Below are positions 25,097 to 33,088 of a DNA stretch of 64,000 bases, in pieces. The stretch comes from Nonomuraea rhodomycinica. Lineage in GTDB: Bacteria > Actinomycetota > Actinomycetes > Streptosporangiales > Streptosporangiaceae. The notes under the pieces were generated by a model. The model had not been told where the DNA came from and did not search any database. It saw nothing but the letters and a program-made list of their open reading frames with translations. A program made the position numbers and the translations under genes. The first letter of the stretch is position 1, and every line of letters starts with the position of its first letter. Location of the stretch: assembly GCF_013363995.1 (NCBI RefSeq), contig NZ_JABWGO010000005.1, forward strand, positions 16,611 through 80,610. Direction: 5' to 3'.

Positions 25097-26287
25097 TCAC
25101 CCGGCCATCTCCCGGACCGCCTCGACGAGCCGGTGCAGCTCCTCGTCGGTGTTGTAGTAGTGGACGGAGGCCCGCACCAGGTCGGGCAGCCCGCGCGCGG
25201 GCAGGTCGTACTGGGCGTAGCGGGACAGCGAGACCGACGTGTTGACGCCGATCTCCGCCAGCCGGCCGTGGACCTCGGCCGCCGGCCGTCCCGCCACGGT
25301 GAACGTGACGATGCCGCACCGCCGTACCCCCTGGTCGTGGACGCGCACGCCGGGGACCTCGCGGAGGGCGTCGCGCAGCCGGGCCGCCAGCGCGACCACT
25401 CTCGCCTCGATGGCGGGCAGCCCCCACGCCAGCGCGTAGTCGACGGCGGCACCGAGCCCGAGGACGGCGGCGACGTCGCGCTCCCACGTCTCGAACATCC
25501 GCGCCGTGCCCTCCACCTCGTACCGGTCGGGGGCGGTCCAGGTGGCGGCGTGCAGGTCGAGCACGGCCGGGGTGATCCGCTCGCGCAGCCGCGGCCGGAC
25601 GTAGAGCAGGCCGGTGCCGCGGGGGCCGCGCAGGTACTTGCGGCCGGGGGCGCTGAGGGCGTCACAGCGCAGCCGTTCGACGTCGAGGTCGAGCTGCCCG
25701 GCCGACTGGCAGGCGTCCAGCAGGTACGGGACGCCGGCGCTCTCGGCGATCCCGCCCACCTCCTCGGCCGGGTTGACCAGGCCGCCCTGGGTGGGGACGT
25801 GGGTGATGGCGATCAGGCGTACCCGCTCGTCCATGCGGCGCCGCAGGTCCTCGACGTCGAGCTGCCCGCTCGGGTCGTCCTCGACGACCTCGACGCGCGC
25901 CCCGGTCCGCCCGGCCACCTGGAGGAAGGCGATGGCGTTGCTGGCGTACTCGGCGCGGCTGGTCAGGATGCGGTCGCCGGGCCCGAACGGGAGCGCGTAG
26001 AAGACCGCCTGCCAGCCGCGGGTGGCGTTGTCGGTCAGCGCGATGTCGCCGGCGTCCGCGTTGAGCAGGGTGGCGATGGACGCGCGCACCGCCTCCAGGC
26101 GCGGCGCGGCCTCGGCCGCGGCCCGGTAGCCGCCGCGCAGGGCCTCCGCGCGCAGGTGGGCGATGACCGTGTCGGTCACGACGGCGGGCGGCAGCGAGGC
26201 GCCCGCGTTGTCCAGATGAGTCACCCGGGCGCATCCCGGCGTCTCCGTCCGAGCCCGCTCGACGTCGACCTCTTGCACACAGTTCAT
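25097..26287 (-). CDS. Class V aminotransferase-fold PLP enzyme
   Basis: This 396-residue fold-type I PLP enzyme is of the class V group (cysteine desulfurase, isopenicillin epimerase and serine-glyoxylate transaminase relatives). The N-terminal THLDNAGASLPP is typical of the SufS/EgtE-like branch. The cofactor aspartate-alanine pair is in YLLDACQSAGQ and the Schiff-base lysine is in APGRKYLRGPRGTGLLYV. No mobile catalytic cysteine was recognised where a desulfurase would have it, so an epimerase, lyase or transaminase role is more likely. The ATG at 26287 lies in the centre of a perfect palindrome and directly after a good promoter, so the message is probably leaderless. Confidence 0.88.
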   Translation of the reverse strand: MNCVQEVDVERARTETPGCARVTHLDNAGASLPPAVVTDTVIAHLRAEALRGGYRAAAEAAPRLEAVRASIATLLNADAGDIALTDNATRGWQAVFYALPFGPGDRILTSRAEYASNAIAFLQVAGRTGARVEVVEDDPSGQLDVEDLRRRMDERVRLIAITHVPTQGGLVNPAEEVGGIAESAGVPYLLDACQSAGQLDLDVERLRCDALSAPGRKYLRGPRGTGLLYVRPRLRERITPAVLDLHAATWTAPDRYEVEGTARMFETWERDVAAVLGLGAAVDYALAWGLPAIEARVVALAARLRDALREVPGVRVHDQGVRRCGIVTFTVAGRPAAEVHGRLAEIGVNTSVSLSRYAQYDLPARGLPDLVRASVHYYNTDEELHRLVEAVREMAG

Positions 26288-26322
26288 ATGAACTGAATAC
26301 AGAATCTCGCTATGGCATGCAA
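26280..26322 (-). promoter_or_regulatory. Leaderless promoter with a palindrome over the start codon
   Basis: On the minus strand TTGCAT (26317-26322) and TATTCA (26294-26299) are 17 bp apart, a good core promoter. The perfect 16-bp palindrome CAGTTCATATGAACTG (26280-26295) covers the predicted transcription start and the ATG at 26287 of the aminotransferase. A bound dimer would block initiation. Its CATATG centre resembles the palindrome at 5312-5325. Confidence 0.6.
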
Positions 26323-26427
26323 GCGCGCCCGTTCCACGATCTGAACGGCGCCCTTCATCGGCAGGTCAGCAGGCGGCGATTCGCGGGGAGCACCCCCAGC
26401 GTGTCGATGGGCCTCAGCGGACATGCC

Positions 26428-26880
26428 CTAGCTCGCGCCGGCTCCGGGAGCCTGGCCCTGGAGGCTGCGGGCGAGGTCGGTGAGAGCCTCGATGAGCTGG
26501 TCCACCGAGGTGCCGGCCAGCCCGGCGACGGTCTCGTCCGCGAGGTCTCGCCACAGCTCCTTCACGCGCACGACGGCTTCGCGGCCTTCGTCCGTCAGGC
26601 GTACGACGTTCGCGCGGGCGTCCCGGGCCGCGGGGACGCGGCTGACCAGTCCGCCCGCCTCCAGTTTGCGCACCATGAGGGTGATGCTGGGCGGTTCGCA
26701 GTCCGCTCCCGCGGCCAGTTGCCGCTGGGTCTGCGGGCCTTTGGCGCTGAGCAGCAGCAGGACGGCCTCATGCCCCGGGTGCAGACCCAGCTCCGCGAGC
26801 TTCGCCGCGGCCCGGGCGCGGTGCTTCAGGGCGATTGTCCGGATTGCTCCATTCAGTGCGTCGGCACGCTCGAAGTCCAC
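26428..26880 (-). CDS. MarR-family transcriptional regulator
   Basis: This 150-residue winged-helix regulator matches MarR. The recognition region is GPQTQRQLAAGADCEPPSITLMVRKLEAGGLVSRVP and the wing is RDARANVVRLTDEGRE. A single cysteine at about C60 in the recognition helix region could in principle sense oxidants or electrophiles. The GTG start at 26880 follows AAGGGGG. Upstream lie two overlapping perfect palindromes typical of MarR sites, so it is probably autoregulated. The other target is unclear because the plus-strand neighbour is only a short frame. Confidence 0.9.
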   Translation of the reverse strand: MDFERADALNGAIRTIALKHRARAAAKLAELGLHPGHEAVLLLLSAKGPQTQRQLAAGADCEPPSITLMVRKLEAGGLVSRVPAARDARANVVRLTDEGREAVVRVKELWRDLADETVAGLAGTSVDQLIEALTDLARSLQGQAPGAGAS

Positions 26881-26902
26881 CAGGCCCCCTTGCCTCAGTG
26901 AT

Positions 26903-26924
26903 CGTTATGCGCATAACGTTATGC
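26903..26924. promoter_or_regulatory. Two overlapping MarR-type operators
   Basis: CGTTATGCGCATAACG (26903-26918) and GCATAACGTTATGC (26911-26924) are both perfect palindromes and share the central octamer. Three alternating half-sites GCATAACG are thus stacked at 8-bp or smaller steps, 23 bases upstream of the marR start. Confidence 0.7.
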
Positions 26925-27009
26925 CCCTAACTAATCTTACAGGGGAGACCGCGCCACGCATATCGCCGAGCGCTACACGGCGAGTGAGCCGCTCACCTTC
27001 ACCCGCGCC

Positions 27010-27171
27010 ATGCTGGGGGACCTCGATCTCATGACGTTCGACCGCTCGTCGCAGCAGCGGCGCCGGCTGGAACAGGAGGATTTCGGGCTGGTCCTGGAGC
27101 GGGTCCCCCTGAACCCGCGGAGCGACTTGGGGCGGCCTCCCCGGCTCCGGCCCCGCCGGAAATCCGCTTGA
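27010..27171 (+). CDS. Unrecognised short frame, possible gene fragment
   Basis: An open frame runs from 26935 to TGA 27171 with protein-like composition, including TFTRAMLGDLDLMTFDRSSQ and DFGLVLERVPLNP. The only ATG is at 27010, giving 53 residues. The stretch before the ATG (HIAERYTASEPL) looks equally coding, so this may be the 3' remnant of a longer gene that lost its start. I do not recognise the family. It lies between the MarR operators and the unknown gene at 27240. Confidence 0.3.
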   Translation: MLGDLDLMTFDRSSQQRRRLEQEDFGLVLERVPLNPRSDLGRPPRLRPRRKSA

Positions 27172-27239
27172 GGACGGAGCAGCCGACGCGCTCTCATGGA
27201 GATCACCAAAACGCGCGGGAGGAGAGACCATGGTGCGCG

Positions 27240-28124
27240 GTGCCTGAACGCAAGCACCCCCGACCGGCCGGCACGCGCGCGATCGCGGAGCGCCTCAAGC
27301 TCCACCGGCACCACGTGCGGGCCGACGGCCGCGACTACACGGTGATCACCCTCCGGCCCGGCACCAGGGCCCGCTTCTCCACCAACCACCACCACCAGAC
27401 CTGGCACATCCTGTCCGACCCGCACGGCGCGCTGCTGCTGAGCCGCCTGCTGTGGGGCCTGTCCTTCCAGCGGCGGCCCGGCACGGTCGTGCTCCTCGAC
27501 CGGCGCTTCATCGGCCCGAACCCGTTCGACGCCGACCCCGGCGATCCCATCGCCCTCGTCCCCGCCCTCCTGACGCATCTCCCCGCGCGCACCGCCCGCG
27601 CCCTCAGCCGGCGCGTCACCGAACCGGGCAGCCAGTCCGGCACCGTCCTGTGGCGGACCTGGGGCCTGGCCGCCGCGGTCGAGGCGTGGCACGGCCGGTA
27701 CGCCGACCCCGACTGGTCGCGGACGAGCCGGGCCCGCGACGACGAGCGCGCCGCGGACGTGCGCCACCTGGGCGGGGTGCTCAGCCTGCGGGCCGCCCCG
27801 TCCCTGCTGCGCCGCTGGGCGGTCTACACCGCCACGATGGGCGAGGACGTCTGGCACGGCATGTCGTACACCGAACTGGACAGCACGGGCGGGTGGCGGA
27901 CCTGCCGCGGGGAGGGCGAGGTGCAGACGTTCCTCGACTACCACCGGCGTGTGTCCGTCGCGCGGGTCTCCCGCCGGGAGGTGCTCGCGAGCGGGGACGC
28001 CCCCGCCGAGCCGGCCGACCTGCGGCCCCTGGTCTGGGCCCGGAACGACGCCGTGCTCAGCCGCCGCCTCCCCGGTGAGACGAGACCTACTCGCGCTGGC
28101 CCGGTGGGTCGATCTCGGCGGTAA
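27240..28124 (+). CDS. Unrecognised protein, about 294 residues
   Basis: This is a soluble, Arg-rich protein with no signal peptide or membrane segment. Distinct stretches are YTVITLRPGTRARFSTNHHHQTWH, GALLLSRLLWGLSFQRRPGT and YTATMGEDVWHGMSYTELD. The N-terminal half reads like a beta-rich domain and the rest is helical. GTG 27240 is the first suitable start before the conserved-looking part; GGGAGGAG lies about 12 bases upstream. The 3' end overlaps the convergent pentapeptide-repeat gene by 38 bases. I could not assign a family or function. Codon use is like its neighbours, so it is probably a genuine gene. Confidence 0.6.
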   Translation: MPERKHPRPAGTRAIAERLKLHRHHVRADGRDYTVITLRPGTRARFSTNHHHQTWHILSDPHGALLLSRLLWGLSFQRRPGTVVLLDRRFIGPNPFDADPGDPIALVPALLTHLPARTARALSRRVTEPGSQSGTVLWRTWGLAAAVEAWHGRYADPDWSRTSRARDDERAADVRHLGGVLSLRAAPSLLRRWAVYTATMGEDVWHGMSYTELDSTGGWRTCRGEGEVQTFLDYHRRVSVARVSRREVLASGDAPAEPADLRPLVWARNDAVLSRRLPGETRPTRAGPVGRSRR

Positions 28125-29067
28125 CCGCCTCGACGGTGAATCGGTCGTAGCTCCGGGGGCGGACGGGCGGCAACTCGCGCGCCTGTGGTGGTCCGATCAG
28201 GGAGGGGTCGAAGCCCTCGGGCCAGACGGTGCTCTCGTCGAAGACGACCCGTCTCAGAGCGGCCCCGGTCAGAACGGCGCCGCTCAGCGTGGCTCCGCGG
28301 AGATCGCTGTAGTCCAGGCGAGCGCCGCGCAGGTTGGCGTTGCGCAGATCCGCCCTGCTCAGATCGGTGCCGCGGAGGTCGACGCCCTCGGCGACGGCGC
28401 CGGTCAGGACCGCGTCGCGTAGATCGGCCTGGTAGAGGACCGCGTCAGCGAGGATGGCCCTCGTCAGCCGTGCTCCGGTGAGATCCGCACGAGTCAGATC
28501 GGCCCCGACGAGGGAGGCTTCGGTCAGGTCGCTGAAGTGCAGGTCCACATCGCCGAGCCGGGCGGAGGCGAGGTCGGCCTTGGGCAGGGCCACGCGATCG
28601 AGGCGGAGCACCTGACCTCGGACCGGTTCCCGGCGGCCGAGAACCGTCAGGGCCGCGTGGACGTCAGGGGCGCGGAGGGAGAGGTTGACGGACGCTCCGG
28701 GCGCCGTGGTCACGCGACGCGCGTGGGGCGCCTCTCGCCGTGGATCGCGGGCTCGGTTGCCGATGAACGCGGCGAGGACCTCCCCGATGGTCCGGCGGTC
28801 GGCCGCGGAGGAGCGCGCGATGCGCTCCAGGGCGTAGACGCCACCCAGCCGGACGTCCACGCTGGTGTCGCCCAGATGCGCGATCGCGGCGGCGAAGGAC
28901 TCGGTGACCTGTCCGTGGCGGCTGAGCTGGAGCTGACGCCAGGTGAGAAAGGCGCCGACCAGGAGCGCCAGGCCCCCGACCGCCTGGAGGAAGGTGGCGC
29001 GGATGTTGTTCACGGCGGTCGCGTGGTCCGCCGGCGGCTTCGCCGTTCCCAGATCCCACGCCAGCAC
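28087..29067 (-). CDS. Pentapeptide-repeat membrane protein, probably with a 5' frameshift
   Basis: This frame codes for 326 residues. A hydrophobic helix (residues 24-44, LQAVGGLALLVGAFLTWRQLQ) is followed by VTESFAAAIAHLGDTSVDVRLGGVYALERIARSS, the usual juxtamembrane segment of actinobacterial pentapeptide-repeat proteins. Residues 150-270 form about 20 A(D/N)LxxAxL-type repeats that fold as a right-handed quadrilateral helix. Upstream of GTG 29067 the same frame still codes for a plausible first membrane helix (VWVPFVLAALLGIAALACALLLP) but has no start codon. A strong ribosome site and ATG at 29174 lie in another frame, so one base seems to be missing near 29165. The role of the family is not established. 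Confidence 0.75.
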   Translation of the reverse strand: MLAWDLGTAKPPADHATAVNNIRATFLQAVGGLALLVGAFLTWRQLQLSRHGQVTESFAAAIAHLGDTSVDVRLGGVYALERIARSSAADRRTIGEVLAAFIGNRARDPRREAPHARRVTTAPGASVNLSLRAPDVHAALTVLGRREPVRGQVLRLDRVALPKADLASARLGDVDLHFSDLTEASLVGADLTRADLTGARLTRAILADAVLYQADLRDAVLTGAVAEGVDLRGTDLSRADLRNANLRGARLDYSDLRGATLSGAVLTGAALRRVVFDESTVWPEGFDPSLIGPPQARELPPVRPRSYDRFTVEAVTAEIDPPGQRE

Positions 29068-29349
29068 GTAGCGCGGCAGGAGGAGAGCGCAGGCCAGGGC
29101 CGCGATGCCCAGGAGCGCGGCCAGGACGAAGGGAACCCAGACCCGGTGGCGCCGGGTGTTTCGATGCGGCTCATGGGCTCACCTGGGATCCGGCGAAGGC
29201 GCTCGTGATCACGCCGAGGGAAGTCGTCGATCACCTGCCTTCTTACCGGGAGGCTCTCGCGTTGCCAACCCACCGCTTCGTGCGAGCTCGGTGCCCTGGT
29301 CCATCGGGCCGGAGAGCCGCACTCGGGACACGCGAGAGCCTCCTCGGGG

Positions 29350-31992
29350 TCAGCCGAGGGTGATGGTGCCGGAGGCGCCGTTCACGGTCAGCTGCCGGCC
29401 GGTGGTGATGCGGTGCGTGGCATCGGCCACCCCGACCACCGCCGGGATGCCGTACTCCCTGGCCACCACCGCGCCGTGGGACATCGCGCCGCCCATCTCC
29501 ATGACCAGGCCGCCCGCCGTGAGGAACAGCGGGGTCCAGCCCGGGTCGGTGGACGGGCAGACCAGGATCTCGCCGGGCTCCAGGTGCGCGCCGACCGGGT
29601 CGAGGACGACGCGGGCCCGGCCCGTGACCGTGCCGGCCGAGGCGGCCGTGCCCGTGAGCGCGTCCGACGGGGCGGCCGAGCCGGACAGGGCGGCGGCGAC
29701 GGCCTCGGGCTCGGTGCCGTCCGACAGCATGACCCGGGGCACGTGGCGGCGCCGCGCCTCCTGCTCGTACGCCGACCGGCGGGCCGCCACCAGGTCGCGC
29801 AGCCGGGAGGGCACGGCCGGGTCGGCCGGCTCGCCTGCCACGGCGGCCAAGGCCTCCCGTACCTCCTCGAAGCGCAGGAAGAAGACGTCCCCCGCCTCGT
29901 CCAGCAGCGCCGCCGCCACCAGCCGCTCCCCCACCACGAGCATGCTCCGCCGTACCCCGGCGAGGATCTTGACCAGGTAGAACTTGGGCAGTTCCCGCAG
30001 CCCGCCGAACCGCCTCGTGCGGCGCAGCGCGAAGCGCGTGAGCGCCCCTCGCAGGACGCCCCGGCGGCGGGCGCGGGCGGCGATCTCCTCGACGGCGCGC
30101 CGCGCCGCCGCGTCGCCCCGGGCGAACAGGACGGACGGGGCGAGGTCGCCGGGGTCGTCCATGCGCAGGTAGTTGGCCAGCACGCCGAGGATGTGCGCCG
30201 GCTCCTCCGACCAGCGGGGCACGCCCAGGTCGATCTCGGCGACGCCCCGGTGGCCGTAGCGCCGCAGGAAGTCCTCGACGCCCCGCTGGGCCTCCGGCGG
30301 CAGCTCGCCCGCCCGGTAGCGGCGCACCAGCTCCCCGACCGGGAGCTCCCGGAACGGTCCGGGTTCGATCCGCGTGGCCAGGTCCCACAGCTCCAGGTCC
30401 ATCTCGGTCGTGGGGTTGCCGGGGAGGCTGCGCAGGACGTCCTGCAGGTCGGCGATCGGCACCCCCGACAGCCGCGACGCCAGCGCGAACAGCCCGTACC
30501 CGGTGATCACGATCGGCATGATCGAGACGATCACGGGGAAGGCGCCGCGCAGCATGCGCTCGGCGTGCTCGACGCGCTGGACGGGGGTGGCGTCGTCCGG
30601 CACGCGCAGCCTCCGGTCGAGCTCGTCGCCCAGCCGCCGCGTGTACGCGAGGGCGGCGCGCGGGCTGAACAGCGCCTCCAGCACCCGGACCGGCGCGCGG
30701 ACGGTCCGGGCGAAGCGGGTCAGTCCTCTCAGGAACGGACGGCGGGAGGGGTGGACGACCGACAGCCGGGGGTCGTCGAACAGGCCGTCCAGGACGGCGG
30801 CGGTGCGGGCCTCACCCAGGGTCAGCGCCCTGGGCAGGATGGCCCGGCCCGCCCGGCTGCGCACGGCCGTGGTCAGGTCGAGCCACAGCCGCTCCCCCGC
30901 GACGGACAGGAACGCCGGCCCCCGGCGCGGGTCGTCCGGCGCGTATCCGAACAGGCCCGCCGCGCCGGACGCGCTGAGCTGGAACCCCGCCAGGCCCATC
31001 GGCGTCAGCGGGCCCATGACGCCCTGGGCGACGTTGACGCTGAAGTAGACCCGCAGCCCGTCGCAGGCGGGCACGGGCAGCGGGAACAGCGTGGTGATGG
31101 GCCGCGCCTGGGTGAGCCAGAGCGTGCCGGACGCGTCGACGGCCCACTCGGTGTCCTGCGGGGCTCCGTAGTGCCGCTCGACGCGCGCGCCGAGCGCGGC
31201 CAGCTCCCGCACCTGCGCGTCCGTCAGGCAGAACCCGGCCGAGCCGGCACGGTCCAGGCGCTCCGTGCCGCCGCCGGGCAGGGGGCGGATCACCACGCGT
31301 TTGTCCCCGGCGCGGCGTTCGAGGATCTCGCCGGTGGCCGGGTCGGCGACGAACCGGTCCGGGTTCACGGCTCCGGAGACGACGGCCTCGCCCAGGCCGG
31401 GGCTCGCGTCGATGACCGCCCGGTGCCGCCGTCCGGTCAGCGGGTCGGCCGTGAACATCACCCCGGCGACCTCCGCCCGCACCATCGCCTGGACGACCAC
31501 CGCGAGCCGTACCGACGCGTGGTCGATGCCGTTGGAGGCGCGGTAGGCGACGGCGCGGTCGGTCCACAGCGACGCCCAGCAGCGCCGGATCGCGTCGAGC
31601 ACGTCGTCCACGCCGACGACGTTGAGGTACGTGTCCTGCTGCCCGGCGAAGCTGGCGAACGGCAGGTCCTCCGCCGTGGCCGAGGAGCGCACCGCGACGG
31701 GCCCGCCGCCGAGCCGCTCGTACGCGGCGGTGACCGCCTTGGCCACCGGCTCCGGCACCGGGGTCCCGAGCACGCGCTCTCTGGCCGCCGACGCCAGCCC
31801 GGGACCGCCCTCGGCGATCACCTCGTCCAGCGCGGCGGCCTCGGCGACCTGGCGGTACGCGTCGGTCGTCAGCACCCATCCCGGCGGCACCGGCAGCCCG
31901 GCCCTGGTCATCTCGCCCAGGTTGGCGGCCTTTCCGCCCACCTCGGCCAGCATGGAGGCGTCGATCTCGGAGAACTCCAGTGCCGTGCTCAT
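29350..31992 (-). CDS. Rifampin phosphotransferase-like PEP/pyruvate-binding enzyme
   Basis: This protein of about 880 residues has the three-part layout of rifampin phosphotransferases. The ATP-grasp domain (1-315) carries GGKAANLGEM with K21 and VRSSATAEDLPFASFAGQQDTYLNV. A long middle helical domain (about 325-760) would bind substrate. The C-terminal swivelling domain has catalytic H839 in GGAMSHGAVVAREYGIPAVVG. Such enzymes transfer the beta-phosphate of ATP to rifamycins; related uncharacterised PEP-synthase-like proteins share the layout. Length is close to the 866 or so residues of known RPH. ATG 31992 is preferred over ATG 31998 and GTG 32001 because GAGGG lies about eight bases upstream. 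The promoter overlaps a palindrome. Rifampin as substrate is inference. Confidence 0.85.
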   Translation of the reverse strand: MSTALEFSEIDASMLAEVGGKAANLGEMTRAGLPVPPGWVLTTDAYRQVAEAAALDEVIAEGGPGLASAARERVLGTPVPEPVAKAVTAAYERLGGGPVAVRSSATAEDLPFASFAGQQDTYLNVVGVDDVLDAIRRCWASLWTDRAVAYRASNGIDHASVRLAVVVQAMVRAEVAGVMFTADPLTGRRHRAVIDASPGLGEAVVSGAVNPDRFVADPATGEILERRAGDKRVVIRPLPGGGTERLDRAGSAGFCLTDAQVRELAALGARVERHYGAPQDTEWAVDASGTLWLTQARPITTLFPLPVPACDGLRVYFSVNVAQGVMGPLTPMGLAGFQLSASGAAGLFGYAPDDPRRGPAFLSVAGERLWLDLTTAVRSRAGRAILPRALTLGEARTAAVLDGLFDDPRLSVVHPSRRPFLRGLTRFARTVRAPVRVLEALFSPRAALAYTRRLGDELDRRLRVPDDATPVQRVEHAERMLRGAFPVIVSIMPIVITGYGLFALASRLSGVPIADLQDVLRSLPGNPTTEMDLELWDLATRIEPGPFRELPVGELVRRYRAGELPPEAQRGVEDFLRRYGHRGVAEIDLGVPRWSEEPAHILGVLANYLRMDDPGDLAPSVLFARGDAAARRAVEEIAARARRRGVLRGALTRFALRRTRRFGGLRELPKFYLVKILAGVRRSMLVVGERLVAAALLDEAGDVFFLRFEEVREALAAVAGEPADPAVPSRLRDLVAARRSAYEQEARRRHVPRVMLSDGTEPEAVAAALSGSAAPSDALTGTAASAGTVTGRARVVLDPVGAHLEPGEILVCPSTDPGWTPLFLTAGGLVMEMGGAMSHGAVVAREYGIPAVVGVADATHRITTGRQLTVNGASGTITLG

Positions 31993-32019
31993 GCGCATCA
32001 CCCTCGCGTTCAGCTTCTC

Positions 32020-32052
32020 GACACGAGTGTCACTCCTCGCGGCGAGAAATTC
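32020..32052 (-). promoter_or_regulatory. Promoter and inverted repeat of the phosphotransferase gene
   Basis: On the minus strand TTGAAT (near 32052) and GACACT are 17 bp apart and form a plausible promoter. GACAC-GA-GTGTC at 32020-32031 is an inverted repeat with perfect 5-bp arms that overlaps the -10. It could be a repressor site. The 19-bp rifamycin-associated element described for inducible rifamycin resistance genes was looked for and not seen. Confidence 0.45.
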
Positions 32053-32119
32053 AACACCTGATGAAACATGGGTGGAGCGAGGCGCGGCCGGGGCACGTCT
32101 CGGCCGGTCAGGGCAGGGG

Positions 32120-33088
32120 TCAGAATGCCAGGGGCGCTCCGTCCAGGTCCCAGGCCGGGTCCACGGCGATGCCGAGCCGGTCGAGCGCCGTGGGCGCCAC
32201 GTCCACCGGCCGGGGACCCTGCAGGCGCACGCCGCCGAGGTCCTCCCCCAGCCGCGCGCCGATCACGAACACCGTCCGCTCCTCGCCCGACACGCCGCCG
32301 TGGCCGCCCGCGTCCACGTGGCCGTGGTCGGTGGTGACCAGGACCGTCCAGCGCTCGTGCCCGAACGAGGGCCTCGCGCGGATCGCGTCGAGCAGGCCGC
32401 CGAGGTACGCGTCCTGGAGCAGGAGCGCGTCGGCGTACTCGGGGCAGAGCGGGCCGAGGGCGTGGGCCACCTCGTCGGTGTCGCCCAGGTAGACGAACGA
32501 CAGGTCGGGGCCGGCGCTCGCGAGGTGGTCGCGGGCCGCGTCGGCGACCTGGCGGTCGGCGACGCTCCAGGTGAGGGCGTAGCCGTCGAGCACGAACCGG
32601 GTGCCGATGGCGGGGCCGAACGCGCCGTGCTCGGCGAGGGCGGCCCACGAGAAGAACGCGGCGGTGACGAGGTCGGGGCGGGCCTCCTGGGCCCGCGTCA
32701 GGAAGTCCGGATATTTCGTGAACTGCGGGGCGGCGAAGCCGTTGTCCACGACGCCGTGCTTGTCCGGCCACACGCCGGTCGCGATCGACGCCCACCCCGG
32801 CCCGGAGTCCGTCCGCGCCCGGATCACCCGCACCGACTCCTCGTCGGCCGCCTGGATGTACTGCGTCGCCGTGGCCTCCGGCGGAGCGGACGTCGGGGAC
32901 GCGGCGGGGTCCTCGGGGACGACCTGGCCCGGCGACTCGGTCCGCGGCGCCTCCGGCTCACCGTACGGGAGCGTGCTGGTCCCGTACGCGCCCGTCGACA
33001 TCAGCGCCGACAGCACCGGCGGCCGGATGGCGACCAGGCGGTCGAAGCGCAGACCGTCCATCCCGACGACCAGCACCTTGTCCCTCAT
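32120..33088 (-). CDS. Alkaline phosphatase-fold phosphodiesterase
   Basis: This 322-residue protein belongs to the nucleotide pyrophosphatase/phosphodiesterase branch of the alkaline phosphatase superfamily. The opening VLVVGMDGLRFDRL supplies the first metal-binding aspartate. The nucleophile region is SGPGWASIATGVWPDKHGV. Further metal ligands are in LGDTDEVAHALG and TTDHGHVDAGGHGG. A Pro/Glu/Ala-rich insert of about 35 residues (45-80) precedes the nucleophile. No signal peptide is present, so it should act in the cytoplasm. Its ATG overlaps the stop of the upstream isomerase gene by four bases, forming a two-gene operon. The pair could process a phosphorylated or nucleotide-linked sugar. 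Confidence 0.87.
   Translation of the reverse strand: MRDKVLVVGMDGLRFDRLVAIRPPVLSALMSTGAYGTSTLPYGEPEAPRTESPGQVVPEDPAASPTSAPPEATATQYIQAADEESVRVIRARTDSGPGWASIATGVWPDKHGVVDNGFAAPQFTKYPDFLTRAQEARPDLVTAAFFSWAALAEHGAFGPAIGTRFVLDGYALTWSVADRQVADAARDHLASAGPDLSFVYLGDTDEVAHALGPLCPEYADALLLQDAYLGGLLDAIRARPSFGHERWTVLVTTDHGHVDAGGHGGVSGEERTVFVIGARLGEDLGGVRLQGPRPVDVAPTALDRLGIAVDPAWDLDGAPLAF

Noticed and set aside
29413..32061. An 882-codon open frame on the plus strand
   Set aside because: It is antisense to the phosphotransferase-like gene, whose catalytic histidine and ATP-grasp motifs are intact; composition is the typical shadow pattern.
32001..32120. Rifamycin-associated element before the phosphotransferase-like gene
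   Set aside because: The known 19-bp inverted repeat was looked for on both strands and not found; only GACAC-GA-GTGTC is present.
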